The notes under the pieces: model-generated
Told to the model about the DNA's origin: nothing
Database searches by the model: none
The model's input: only the letters and a program-made list of their open reading frames with translations
Shown: in pieces, positions 36,808 to 50,173 of the stretch
Position numbering within the stretch: the stretch's first letter is position 1
How the letters are laid out: each line of letters opens with the position of its first letter
Made by a program: the position numbers and the translations under genes
DNA from: Mortierella sp. BCC40632
Taxonomy: Eukaryota; Mortierellomycota; Mortierellomycetes; Mortierellales; Mortierellaceae
Direction: 5' to 3'
Assembly (NCBI GenBank): GCA_011634665.1
Contig: WAEK01000010.1
Span: 957,001-1,021,000, forward strand
DNA length: 64,000 bases

Positions 36808-37330
36808 CTTCTTTTAATCTTGTTCTTTGTTCACCTTTTCTTTTTTCCTATTTTGTTTGAAATCAGCGTCTTTTTTTCAGCGCTTTCTCGTTTGGCAAGC
36901 TTTCCTCTTTGTTCTTTTTTTTTTGTCATTGCTTCGTTATTGCTTTGGCACTTGATAATCCAATAAATCCAAATATCTGCCACTCGATACTCTCTCTCTC
37001 TCTTTCTCTTGAACCTACTTTTTTTTTTGGGCCCTGGGGCCCAAAAAGGGCCCAAAAGGGCTGTGGCCAAGATTCTTATTATATGGGGGGTTGGAAGCGA
37101 ATTGGGCATAGGAGAGAGAATGCGTATCATATTATCCAATGTTCATCTCCAAGGAGTGGGTGTAAATAGAGTCATGTCGAGCTCTCTCGCTCTCTGGCTC
37201 ACAAAAAGAGGCGTGTAATGACTAATGTTCCTGTAATGACGAAGAGGGGATGGCACTTGCTTCCTTAATTGGCTGCCATTCCACTTTTCCGTTTTTTTTT
37301 TTTTTTTCTTCGGATAAAAGAAGGCGTGCG
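36608..37330. other. 3' intergenic region between convergent zinc-finger and channel genes
   Basis: T-rich 3' UTR sequence including a poly-T run at 36779-36807. Near 37028-37058 three GGGCCC palindromes occur close together after a T run and could fold into a hairpin. No gene. Confidence 0.55.
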
Positions 37331-37966
37331 TCAATTTATTCCTTGATCCTGGCTTTTTTGCAACTGAAGTAGGGCTGAAAGTACATCATGAATGTCATGC
37401 ATGTCTTGCTTCATCTCCAAGAGACCGTCTCTCAACTCGGATATCTCTCCTCTCAGCCCGCCCACTTGTCCCCTCACCTCCTGTATAGCCTCCTTGAAGT
37501 TCGAGTTCTCTGTCAGCAACCTGGATATTTGTGTCTCTAACCGGTTTGTGTCGTTCTTGAGCTCCGAAATACTAGATCGGGACATCTCTGTTGACCTATA
37601 GAGATCCGTGATCTGCAGGCTCTGTCCTTTCAAATGAGCAGATAGAGTCTCTTGTTGATCCTGACTCTGTTTGGAAAGCTTTTCTTCCATCCCGTACAGC
37701 CTGGAAGCAATGTAGGTTGATCCTTGGATCGTCTCATCGTCATTCGGCGACTCAAGGCTCTGAAGATCGCCCTTGTCCTCAAAAATGATTTCTTCATCCT
37801 TTTTGGCGATCCGTTGACGGTACTGCTTCACTTGGTATGGTGTAGCGGTGTAAAAGACCATCTTGGGGAACCAATCAAACCTTTCGCGGAAGCCTACCCA
37901 AGGTTCCGTTAGGGAAAAAAAAAAAAAAAAGCCTAGTTATCAGCCTTCTGGTACCTTTGATCCCTT

Positions 37967-38013
<47 letters not shown>

Positions 38014-41000
38014 CCCGAGAATTCACTTGCCTGGGATGTGGAATGAGATATTCTCCGCACTCTCGACATATCGGAGTCGGTGTTCGAGCCATGCCTGGCG
38101 CCAGCTTTCGTCCGCCTTGACAAAGGCAACATTGATTAGGGCTAAGACAAGAATCAGGGAGCGCACGAAAAGCAAAATATGAAGCAAGTCAGCGGGAGTT
38201 CGGACAGCCTCTGGCGAAGCACCAGGAAAAAGGGTGGAGAGACCGCGCTCGGTTCGCCCCCCTCGTGCCCTTTACCGATTAGAATGTTGAGCATCAGGAT
38301 GGACGAGAACGTGAAAAAAATCACCACCATGAACTGGAGCTCCCAGTTTTTGTACTCAGGCTTGGACTCGTTGGAAAATTGTGAACCAGAGCTGTTCGGA
38401 TTAGCATTGACATCTGCTGAAAAGAGGTCATCAGCCAATGGGTCATATCGACCACCCTAGATGAACGATTGAGTCCAAGCAAAAAAAGAAGGTTCAAAAA
38501 AACCTGTCAATAGACCATTTCCTTCGTCTTTGGTGTCTTTTTCAACCCGAGACACAACAGAGACTTGCCATCATCAAGTAAACTGTCGTAACCGCTCCTG
38601 AAAAGTTAATCGGCAAGTTGGCATCCCGTGGTTCCCAGGCATCGTTGCCTAAGCCATAAAGAACATGCAAAATCGCAACCGCAAAGAACAGGACACTGGC
38701 TACTATGACCAGGAAAAAGACTTTGATCTCATCCAGAATCCCAAACAGGATTGTGATGTACTTGCATACCGTCTTGCTAATCCGAAGTTCTGCCAGCTAC
38801 ATAGTCGAGTCATTGATGCCAGAGGGGGAGGAGGGGTGGAGAGAGATTACATTCAGGCTTGGTGTTAGCATAGTTATTCCTGATCTGCAATCTATCCTTT
38901 CACTCTCACTTCTGAGGGTCACGCTCAAGCCAATGGTCTATTCTCCTACCAGATGAAGAAACACAAGCACGACACAGTAACTCAGATCTGCAGTTATCCT
39001 GCTCGAGTTATTCGTGAACTTGATGTTGATAATCTGGTGGATGCTCGACCCAAGCGAGTAGAAATACATGAGTAGATCCAATTTGTTGAAAGTCGATCTA
39101 CAAGAGAGAATAGAGAAGGAGGGAGGGATGGAGGGAGAAAAGTGTCAAGTCACTTGAGCAAGCATGAAACGGTTTTTTGGGGGGAGGGAAGGGAAGGAGC
39201 TGAATCGAACAAAGAGCTCAAAGACGTACTCCACTTGTCACCTACCAACCCTCTTACCTGAAATAGGGAGATCGAACCCTCTCAATACTCGGCACCTCCT
39301 CGTCTTCATTCCTTGGTAATCCTAACTTCGTGGTCGACAACGGTGATTCTTGAACCCATCGGCCAATCTCATCTCTTTTGAGCTTTGAGTAGAATCGACT
39401 CTCTCTCCACTGTAAAAACTCTATCCATAAGAACAAACAGGAAAAGATAATAATGGCCACAAACACTCCAAGGAGTTTATCCCTGTCGCTAGAATAGACT
39501 TGCGCAAGGGCCGCGATCAGAATGAGAAGGTAATAGATGCATTGCACTATAAGCCGAGCCATCCAGAACCAAAACGCGAATGTGTTCCTAAAAAAAAGTT
39601 TCTTGTTAGTCTCTTGGAACGGTCTGTCTTGGTATAATTCTTGGAGGCTGTATCCTTTCTACATACCACTTGTACAGGACTGCGGCCTCGATAGCAGGGT
39701 TGTCTAGGTCCTCAAGGTTGTAATGTCTTGGCCGGATATACACATGGCTGAACGGGTTCAAATGCATCCAGACGAAATAATGAACCGTTCGGGCCCAAGT
39801 CATGACCAATCCAGAATTGGTCTCCTGATCCTCTCCACATGGCCTTTGAGGGTTGTGAACAAATGTCCAGAGGAGACTCATGGGGGCAACAAAGACATCT
39901 TCTCGAAATTTGACGATCAAAGGGTCGTTCACTTCTCCCTCGAAGGGTTGTGGTTGCAGAATTGGATTCTTGCACTGGTAGAGTTTAGGGAGGTCGGACC
40001 TCCACCAGAGTGAATACAGAGACGGAGATTGAATGACCTTAGTACTTTGCTTGATGATCTCTTCTCGGTCTTTCCACCTAACATAGGCAAATCCTCTTGA
40101 GGTCCGAAGAGCAAGATCCGGGTAGTGCAGCAAGAGATCGTCCATACATTCCGGGAGGAATAAGAGATAGGCAATGTCCCTTTTATCCTTAGCCATATTG
40201 ACGCAATAGTCAATCAGGGATCGGATCACCGATAATGCCTGAGGTTCCTCTCGTGCCTTTTCCAGCATAATCCCGACAGGATTAGAGTGGTTCGAGTACT
40301 GATCTCGAGGCACCCAGTTATCCTCAGAACGCGGCTGAAGCAGTCTTTGGAGGCCTTTCATGAATAAATCGTGGTTTTTTGTCGACCATGCCAGACAAAT
40401 AGCCGACATGATAGAGTGGCAATGGTTGCCTGGCACCGGGTATTTGTTGATATGCGAACGCAAATATCGGACTGCCGCCTTCAAGGTATCTTCGGAGCCG
40501 AATTGGTCCATGTAAAACAGGTACGTCATTGAAATAGCAAACGTGTTTACACGATTCGGTGCCCATCCATTTCCGACTGGAAGTTGAATCATTTCCTCAC
40601 CAAACTTTAACACCAAACTTCTTCCATGATGGCAAGAATGCACCGAGTATCCCATGGCGCTGTCATTGGCCCAGCCCAAGTCTAAAATACCTTGTTCGAA
40701 AAATGAGAGTTGTGAACTCCAAAAAAAATGCATCTCCACCTCCTTATCCGATGACTGGGGTAGACTCCAAACAGAGCATTCGACATTGCAGTCTCTCAAG
40801 TGAACGGTAACAACCTGAGAGTGCTGTTCGATTACATGGAAACTGGTAGCCAACAACCAAATCTGCTTGGACTGGCCATCATCAAACATCATATCGACAA
40901 CCAGTCTTCTGGAACTTCCATCCTTCCTGGTCTTCATCCTGTACGATTTGTTAGGATGGGAGAGTTCCAATTCTCCTCTGAGTTCCAACAGTTCATGGCC

Positions 41001-43568
41001 GTTGGAGGAGCATGTAGCAATACACAATGACTCGTCATTCACGCCACTTGCAATATCCTCAAGAAACGAAACCTCAAGAACTGATCCATGATAACAGGCG
41101 ACCAGAGTTGATTCAGTACTGACACCCTGCCACTCTCTACTGGGGTGGATATCACAGACCGTTGGGGGAAGCCAATGAGGCAAGAGAAATTTCTTCTGAC
41201 ACCCAGAGCGACTGGCTTCTACAACCGAAAACTCGCCACTCAGTTGATCATCCCGTGCATAAAGATGTGTTGCACCCTCCAGAAATCCTTCCATGTACTT
41301 GAAGGGAACACTCGACCTCTGAAGTAGAGCACCAGAGCTGGCCGAATACAGAATTAAAGATTCCATGGTGGTAAGTGCAATCGTTCTTCCATCCGAGGAG
41401 ATCGAAGGGTAAAGAATCAGGCTGGTTGAATCAATAAAACAGAGTCGCTTTCCCGAATCTAAACTCCAGACAGAGACTCGATAGGGGGTCTCACAAGAGA
41501 CAAACACACCATGGGCGGCCGTCGAGACGGTATTGTATGAATTCATCCAATCGGGACCTAGATTGATTCGGACAGCATATTGCATTTCCCATTCACCGAC
41601 GATCTTAAAGACGCTGAGAATCCATCCATCACAGGCAATGAAGCGTTCTGCAACATTGTTCTTGTCCGTCGTACCAAGGCTAGTGAACTTGGCATCTCCC
41701 TGGAATAGTCTGAGTGAGTTACAGTGACGGTGACGAGAGGAGAGATGGAGAGTGGTTGGTAGTTGAACCCCTTGTCCTTGGTAAAGACCGACGCTCGTGT
41801 AGTCGTCTTCAAGGGTAAAGAGTTGCACTGGTGCCACGCCTGCTTCGAAGCATGCGTACAATGCAATCTGAGACCCATCCCACGAAAGAGAGAGACCAAT
41901 GGTTCTGCAATCAATGTCCCAAGGATTAACCATGTCAAACCCAGTCACGACCTGTGTTGCACATGGGTATGTGGGATGACAGTCCATGGCATTCATATCG
42001 AGTTTCCACAAGTCTAAGTAGAGACTCGTCTCTGCTGAAGAGAGCGTAACCACATGTGACCCAGACGGTGAAATCCCCAGCGCGATGATCTTGGCTGGAA
42101 TCTGTTGTTCTCCAAGTTGGTTGTTGTCGCTATGGAACGCATTAAATGACCATCTTGGTGGTGGCGCCCAAGGAAGGATACAGTCTGGACAAGAAGATTG
42201 CCGATCCGATTTGTGATTGGTAGGTGAGCTTTTGGTATCCTTTCATAGGGTGACTAAACTGAACAGTTTCCAAAGCAGCATACCATAGGATGATCTATCG
42301 GGTGCTGACCTGTAATACTCGACATAGCCAAGCATCACAGAGCCAGGTTCAGAGTCCTCCTTGTGGAATGCACGGGCAAGAAAGTCGTATCCCATGACTT
42401 GTCTCCGTAAAAGCACTCGAAAGAGCACTAGCTGTCCTTGTAAGACTGGAGAGTATAGACAACAAATCCAATAAGCGTTACATAGCTCGAACGGACGGAT
42501 GACGCTCTGTGGATGGCATTCTCTCAGGATCTAGAGCTTACCGACTTGTGGTGCTGATTCGAGCGTAATAATCTGTTTGGAAAATCCGCAGGTGAAGGAC
42601 GATTAGTTTCAAAACCAATACCTGGAGGCTATTCCTTTCTATTTCCATAGTGTTAGAAAGTAGAGAGAGAGAGAGAGACTTGCCTGGTCCATGATGAGAA
42701 TGTCTTTGATTCTGCTCGTGTTTTGGTTAAGCAAAAAGCAGGCTATAGCATAGTGAGGCACACGTCTGGCCTCATTGTCTTTAACTCTAAACTGTTGCGC
42801 ATTGCCTCTGGCGTTCGTGAGAATCAACCTCAACCAACTCAGTCACTCAATCTATTAGGGTAGGTACTATCTCATACCTGTAGAACATATTTTTCTCCGA
42901 ACTGGACGGGCGGGGCATAGCATCTGTTTTCAAGGCGTCAATACGAGTCCTTTAGTCGAGCGATCGTACTGAGTAGGTTCCGGGGTGTGAACTGTCCAAA
43001 CCATGATTCCTTTCCCTCCACTTACTGGCTTGCTCCTTTGTAGAGAATTGTGCTGTCGTCAACACTTTGAAAAAAGAATCTTGTTGCTGATTTTGGATTA
43101 AAAAAAAAAAAAAAAAAATAAGGTTAGTTTTGCTTCATCAGATTATGGATGTTTTTGAAAAGGTACTATGATCGCCACTCACGAGTGCTTGCAGTCTCGA
43201 GGTCCTTTTGCATCTTGGACTTGTAAGTTTCTATAGAGGGGATCAACATTGGCTCGGCACATCTACTATGATCAGGGCCCTGACTAACACCACTGCTTGC
43301 AGCTCTTATGGAACGGACTTCTGAGGGTTCTTGGAGAGTATCTCTATGAGCAGCGATAATCGAATCAGCACAGGTTCGCCAGACCCGTCCGTGAGAACAA
43401 ATCTTCAACTCTCAGCAGGTCCTGTGTGATTCACCTGCTACAGCTCCCTTGACTGTTACCCTGACTCTCTACAGATCCTAGATGGGGCTCGATCGTGATG
43501 AGTGTGGACTCTAGTCCTCCTGGCCTAGATGGCTCCGGTTTCGTGATAGTAGATGGCTCATCGATCAT
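37331..43568 (-). CDS. Giant TRP-like cation channel, tandem copy A
   Basis: Fourteen exons, all in phase: 43568-43460, 43410-43183, 43086-43026, 42949-42878, 42828-42684, 42572-42542, 42445-42284, 42184-39667, 39587-39258, 39097-38950, 38796-38569, 38456-38276, 38141-38031 and 37893-37331; 1628 residues. N-terminal about 600 residues contain WD/beta-propeller-like strands (GISPSGSHVVTLS, GLSLSWDGSQIALY, ISSDGRTIALTTMESLILYS), then a helical region with conserved WVPRDQYSNHSNPVGIMLEK, then about six membrane helices (about 1085-1415). The last helix reads FSSILMLNILIALINVAF, the TRP/polycystin S6 pattern. The conserved SWRQAWLEHRLRYVESAEN follows, then a C-terminal coiled coil (about 1490-1620). 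Three introns use GC donors (after 42684, 38569 and 38031). Ion selectivity and gating stimulus cannot be read. Confidence 0.9.
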
Positions 43569-43598
43569 GTTTGTTCAGAGAGAGAGAGAGAGAGGGAG

Positions 43599-43653
<55 letters not shown>

Positions 43654-43993
43654 GGAGAGGACCAGTCCTTCGAGTCCAACGCGGGTAATAGAGGACTGGA
43701 GAAATGAGATGGAGGAATGAGGAAAGATGGAGCTGGGGGTGCATCTGATGCACTTTTCCCATTTCGTCTTTCCCATCACCCTTACCTTCCCCCGACCAGG
43801 TTCCTTCCCTCCGCCCGCGTCTCTTTCGTTCCGAGGGTTGGGAAGGCTCTTAGTACAGGGGGAGATGAGAAAGTCATCGAGGGGTTGCTTGTGTGTGGTA
43901 CAAATGTGTGAGAGAGGAGGTGCCTTGTGGGTGTTCCTTGTTCAAGGCTGGTGTGAAAGGAGTGCACGTGAGTTGATGTGAGGGAGAGAGATT
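43569..43993. other. 425-bp spacer between tandem channel genes
   Basis: Promoter/leader of copy A and 3' UTR of copy B. A GA repeat (about 43577-43645) lies right before the copy A ATG, CT on its coding strand, matching the CT-rich leaders of other genes here. Confidence 0.6.
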
Positions 43994-46900
43994 TTATTCA
44001 GCTTTCACAAAGGTCAACTTATCCTTCATATCTGAGAGCTCGATCTCCATGCTTGAGATCTTCTTTCTCATTTCAAGCACCTCTTCTTTCAACCCTAAGT
44101 TTTCGCTTTGCAAAGTCGATATCTCTTTCTGCAGTTCCACAACAAGGTCCTTGTGTCCTAAGACGCTCGCTTGCGACATTTCGGTGGCAGTCTGAGATTG
44201 CACATTTTGTGAAGGTTGACCTTTCATGTACTTCATGTAGTCCTTTAGTCTCTCTTTCAGATCGTCCGATTGTTGCTTCTGTTGTTCAAGGTTCCCCTTG
44301 ATGTTGGGTATTTCTTCCAAGAAGGTCGAAGCCTGTTGGGACTGCTCTTCTTCTACGCCCGATAGTCCTTGATCGTATGTTGTGGTATGTCCGGAGAATG
44401 TCCCCCTGATACCTTCTATTGTTGACTGGAGCATCGATTCCTCATCTTGATGTTTGTTCATAAGCTCGGCCAAATCATTCTCTTGATCGTGATCTAATGC
44501 GCGCTTCTTATCTGGCTTTTCTGTTCGCTGCCGATACTGTCTCGCCTGTTCCGGGGAAGCTGTATAGTAGATTGTATTGGGGAACCAATCGAATGTCTTG
44601 CGGAAGCCTTAAATCCCAAATCACCATGAGGAGGATCAATGTTAGTTTTGCGCGACCCATTATCTCATTTTAGTAGCTAGTAGCTTTGTTCAGATGAGTG
44701 TTTACCAGGGATATGGAATGTCATGTTCTCAGCGCTTTCGACATATCGAAGTCTGTGTTCGAGCCATAGTTGGCGCCAAGAGTCGTCAATCTTGATGAAG
44801 GCACCGTTGATCAAGGCTATTATGATAGATAAAAATACCATTATTAGAATTATTCAGCGGAGCAGGTTGATGCGTTTTATCTATTAGAGTGTCATGCAAC
44901 CTAAACGAGCCGAGCAACAGCCCGGCTGTCTTGCATCTCACATTGACTCACCAATAAGCACAGTGAACATCAGGATTGACGTAAAGGTAAAGTACACCAC
45001 TAGCATCAGAAGAATTTGCCCATTCTTGTATGTTGTCTTGGTGTTTCCCTCGCCATTCACAAATATGTCCTTATTCAGGGAGTCATGTCGCCCATCCTGT
45101 GCTCAGAAAATAGCTCGTGGTTAATATTGACGATGCCAACCAAGCTAAAAGCCTGATCCGCCAACACTCGCTAAGCACTATCATCGCAATCTAGAGTATT
45201 CTGGTATCAGGGTATTACCTTTATCAAGTATACATTGTTGGGTGTCCCATGGAAGTCGTTTGAAAAGCTGACGCTGGTTGAGATCTCGGAAGTGCTTACT
45301 CCACCAAGAAGGACGTGAACGGTGGCAGTTGCGAAGAAGATCGTGCCGGAAGTGAGTACCACGAAGATCACCTTGATCTCTCGGAAGATGCTAAACACGA
45401 TGGCGATATACTTGCACATGGTCTCGCTCACTCGAAGCTCGGCAAGCTGTGAGATTGTTCAACATGAGTTTGTGGCTGTCAGTTTTTGCTATCCGTCTCT
45501 TATACGTTACTCCTTTCTCACCTGTCTATTGCATCAATCTCGATTTACATACCAAGTGAAGGAACACAAACAGAGTACTGAAACTAAAGTCAGCAGTCAC
45601 GGGGTTCTCATTATTGCGCACAATGTTGGCGATCTGATGGATACTTGTGACCAGTGGGTAGGTGTAAGCGATTAGATCCAGTATATTGTAAGGGGATCTG
45701 TTGGAGGAATAGAGGTTGATAGGGTCATTAAAGGCGATATTACTTGCACATTCTGAGAGATGCTACCACCTGAAAAGACTTTGACACTAGACATACCTGA
45801 GATACGGATATATTCCTCTTTTGACATCCAGTAGGTTCATACTACCACTCCTTTGACTCTTTCCTGTATTCAGCAACAGCGCTCCTAATTTCTTTTGAAA
45901 TATCCTAGGATGGGATTCTGTATCCTTTTCTTTCTTTCCTTCCACCTTCTCCCCTTTCCCTCCTTCCACCTTCTCCGCCTTCTTCATCTTCTTCACCTTC
46001 TCCACCTTCTCCTTTTTCTCTTCCATGTCCACATTATCCTTTTCACTGGCTACTAGCTGAGCACGATGCAAACTATCCTGCCATTGAAGAAACTCGATCC
46101 AGATAAACAAAAATGAAAGAGAAATGATGCCTGAGAACACTCCAACAAGGATTGGAACTTTCTCTCTTTGGTATGCCTGCATGAGAGCACCACTCACGAT
46201 GAGAAGGGTGTAGAAGCAATGTGTCGCAAAGCGGAGCATCCATACTGCATGCGCAAATGTGTTCCTAGAAGTAAGAGGGAGCCCCAACAAGTCCACCAAT
46301 TAGGCTACCAGCTTCCAAAAAGAAAGTTTCTATCCACATGAGAGTAATTGACACATACCATTTGTACTGAACCACGGCCTCGATAGCGGGGTTGTCAAGG
46401 ATCTCGAGGCTGTAGAAGCGAGGCCGGACATACACATGGCTCCATGGGTTGATGTTGAAAATGATACTATGATAAAGTATTTGCATCCATGTTGTCTTTT
46501 GCTTCGGATCCCCCAAAGGGAACTCATCGCAGGGGGAGCCGTCCTTTTGAACAAACGACCAGAGGAGATTGACAGGAGCAACAAACACATCCTCTCTAAA
46601 GTATATGTTGAGCGGATCAAACTCTGAGTTGGCGAGGTGAACCTGGAGGATGGGGTTTCGGCATTCTCTGAGCTTACGGTGATCGGGAACCCAGAGCCGA
46701 CGAAGTGTTGGAGGGTGTGCAATTTTATGGTTGTTGATGATGAACTCTCGGTCACGGCAACGAATATAAGCAAATCCTCTGGTAATCTGGAGCGCTAAGT
46801 CAGCGTATCTAGTTTTGATGTCATCCATGCATTCGAGCAAATACAGGATATATGTAACATCTTTCGTCTTTTTCGCCTTGTCAAGACAGTAATCGATGAG

Positions 46901-49900
46901 GATCTGCGCAAACTCAATCTCTGCTGGGTCTGTCTTGGCCTTTTCAAGGATGATCCCAACAGGATTGGCTCCTTTTGAGTAAGCTCTCAGAGGGACCCAG
47001 TTGTTTGAGGTATTTCCTTGAAGTAACCTCTTCAAGATCATCTTGTATTGTTCACGTTCAACACCAGTTCCATTGGACTGGCAGATTGCTGAAATCAGGG
47101 ATTTCGAATGGTCATCGGAGACTGGATGGTGGTTGACAAACAAGAGGAGATACTTGATTACCGAGTCGAATGCTCCATTGGATTGAAGCCTTTCTTTGTC
47201 AATGATCTCGATTAGATCTTCTAGCAGTGTTCCTGGATTCTCTTGTGCACTCGGGTCTTTTGAATAGTAGGACTGTATTTCGCCGATCGTGGTACTGAGA
47301 GTCGGATGGCCTCCATGAGAGCAGGTTCTCAATTCGAATAAATAGCGAAAACAGTCCTCTTTCCAGTAAAACAGAAGTTCGAGTTCGTCCTTTGATGATT
47401 GCGGAAGTCTCCATGCTGAGAAACATGAAGGATAGTAATCGTAACTCATGATCATGGGTCGAGAGCAGTCCTCCTGGAAGAAGAAATCAGTTGCTTTCCA
47501 TCGGCATTGTAGTGTATTTCCATCCTTGAATCGAATGTTCATGGTTATCTTTTTCTCGGAGCGTAGAATCACAAATGTTCCTCCAGAATAGGACACCTCA
47601 TTCTCATCAACTATCATAGGAACCTTACTGAGATCCGTTGCACAGTCAGGGTTACATCGAGGCTCATCGCTTGAGGCGATCAGTGAGTCTTCCAGATAGG
47701 ATACCTCGACGATCGATCCCTTGGGACACGCCACTACTATTGACTTGACATTGGTTCCATCCAATTTCTCCACGATCTTGAAATCTCGTGAAGCCTGGTT
47801 CTGACCTGTCAATAGATAAGTGTGTCTCTTCGATCGAGAAAAACTCTTCGCTTTGGTAATTATAGAGACATCCTTCCACTCGTTAGAGTAGCCATATATA
47901 CTCATATCTCCCTCAACAAATCCGCACCACTCATTTGACGACAAATCAGACCGTCGAATGAGGTCTCCAGACTCTGTTGAATACAGAAGTAGCTCTTTTC
48001 TTGTGACAATTCCCAATGTCTTTCCGGTTGATGAGAGGAAGTGTTTTGAAATTCTGTGTATTGTATCGATGGTGTGTTTTGGCGTCCCAAAAGCTAAATC
48101 CCAGATAGAGAGTAGGTAGGGCGACATCTTCAAGGTGAGAATGCCCCCTGACGAAGACGGCGACGATGTACCTTGAGCGCTCGGAACATGCGAGTGTCGT
48201 AGTAGAGGGATGTGATAAAGCATCTCCCACTCGCCTGTTGTCTTGAAAACACTGACTCCTCGTTCATTGCAGGAAATGAACCTCTCAGTGTCGTCACTTG
48301 GATGAGATGTAGAGAGGTTGGTGAACACTGCTTCTCCACTGAAAGACTTGAGCATAGTGCACTTAGTTTGGCGACGTGAGGGGGTAAGTAGTAGAGGCAT
48401 TCGTTGATCTTGAGATTTCTGTTGACTAATGCCTCTAGGCTGTTCAAAGACAATGGTATCCCTTGGAAGGGTACTTCCTGTCCTAAAAATGGCAATCTGA
48501 GATCCGTTCCACGATAGTGACATTCCAGTGGACTCTCGGGACCAGGAGTCGATATCCAGTCTCGAACTTGATAGCTCATGAAAGTATCGATTGACCGGTA
48601 TCGAGGTAGTGTTTGATAATCCTAGTTCCCAGAGATCAATGTAAAGCTTGCTCTGAATCACCGAGAGAGTGACAACATGAGACCCTGCGGCTGACATCTC
48701 AGCTTTCACAATTTCGGTTGATTCCCAATGTTCGTCAGAATCTCTTGTGACTCTGTGACAGACTTCAAATGTTTTCCTAGGCAGTGGTATTTGGGGAAAG
48801 ATATGATCTAACCAAGGCCAGCCAGTTCGCTTAGAGATCCATGGATGAGGAAAGCCGAGTTTTTTTTTTTTTTTTTTTTTTACAGAACCAGCTTACATAC
48901 CATATGAATCCTCGCTCGGTAGACTCTGATTTAATTCGACATAGCAGAGCAGCAAAGACCCTGGGTTCAATTCGTCCTTGTGCTTTAACTTAATGAGAAA
49001 GGGCGGCTGAGTAGGATACCGTAGAAGGATCCTAAAAAACGCGACTTTTCCTATTGAAGGTTGTCATGGTGAGACAACATTCAAATGTAGCACATAGACT
49101 GACGATTTGTTTAATTGCCATGGGTCTCTCTGCTTTATACCACATGACTTACCAGTCTCTGGAAGAGTGTCCAGTTTTATAATCTATCCGAGATTATTTC
49201 AGTACTTAACATTGAATGGAACTGGATTTTTTTTCTTTTTTTTTTCTTTTTTTTTTAAGGCAAACAGAGCAAACTTTTCATCAACATACCTGCTCTTTGA
49301 TACTCAGGTAATCGATGCCCTCAGCTCCTTGATCAAGCATGAAGCAAAACACCGAGTAATGCCATTGGTGATAGGCAATCTCTGTATCCATGACTTCAAA
49401 CTATTCCGATACAAATCACAGTTCTTGGGTTTAGTACGAGTGACAGAATGCTGTAAGTGTACCCAACTAAAGATCTATCATGACATACATTCACATAGCT
49501 TGTAATTCGTGTTGGGGTTGAATATGTTCTATCTCATCCGTTTGAATAGAGGTGATGTTTAGATAAATGGCAACTCGAGAATGATATCTAGTTACTTTTA
49601 CTTTTTGAACCCAAAAGCACTTACTTGGTCAGCATTTGTAAAGCTTTGACACCATTAGGATCCTCGTGTAGTGTATAGAACAACCGTGCAACATGGTTGT
49701 CTTGGAATGTCAGTTAGCATTGCTATTTAGGCTCCCAGGGAGCGGTTTGCATCGTGAAAGATGGATTCGTTTGGGGATAAAACACATCACATACTTGAAG
49801 GGCGAGAGTCGATATCCTTTCTCATCTGAATCTCGTAGCCATCCATAGATGTCGATGCCAGTGTCCATGTTCTTCTGTTGACTGCTTGGCCTTTGTTGGA

Positions 49901-50173
49901 GTCATCCACTGTACTTGACTCATCAACACCTAGACTCTTGATCTCCATGTCACTTTGTTTTCCACCTTGCTTGACAGCTTCTCTATCAATTTCAAACTTA
50001 TCGTGGCTGGCTTGACAAGTTGGTCCGACTTGATTGTCACTAATGCTGTTAGGCTGACTGAAAATGTTGCTAATAGTCGCGAGACGCAGACTCTCGACCA
50101 ACTCTGACGATTTTTTGACAGCGACTACAGCTGCCTCTGGCTTGGAGGGTGTTGGAATGGGAATTTCAATCAT
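43994..50173 (-). CDS. Giant TRP-like cation channel, tandem copy B
   Basis: Thirteen exons in phase: 50173-49795, 49700-49625, 49528-49489, 49400-49290, 49183-49153, 49050-48901, 48807-46359, 46264-45797, 45697-45553, 45446-45219, 45096-44952, 44816-44706 and 44607-43994; 1648 residues. It shares the whole layout of copy A, including a 31-base exon (IIKLDTLPETG), identical lengths for the 228- and 111-base exons, WD-like N terminus, WVPLRAYSKGANPVGIILEK, the S6 (FTFTSILMFTVLIALINGAF), SWRQLWLEHRLRYVESAENM and a C-terminal coiled coil. Differences: its first exon corresponds to exons 1 and 2 of copy A, and the exon at 45797-46264 carries a Lys/Glu-rich insertion of about 40 residues after the third helix. 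All introns are GT-AG where copy A has GC. The start is set by MIEIPIPTP, parallel to MIDEPSTIT of copy A. Confidence 0.88.

Noticed and set aside
49290..49490. Apparent in-frame stops (TAA, TGA, TAG) near the 5' part of channel copy B
   Set aside because: They fall inside a GT-AG intron (49488-49401) with a TACTAA branch-point-like sequence; splicing there restores the phase and the alignment with copy A.
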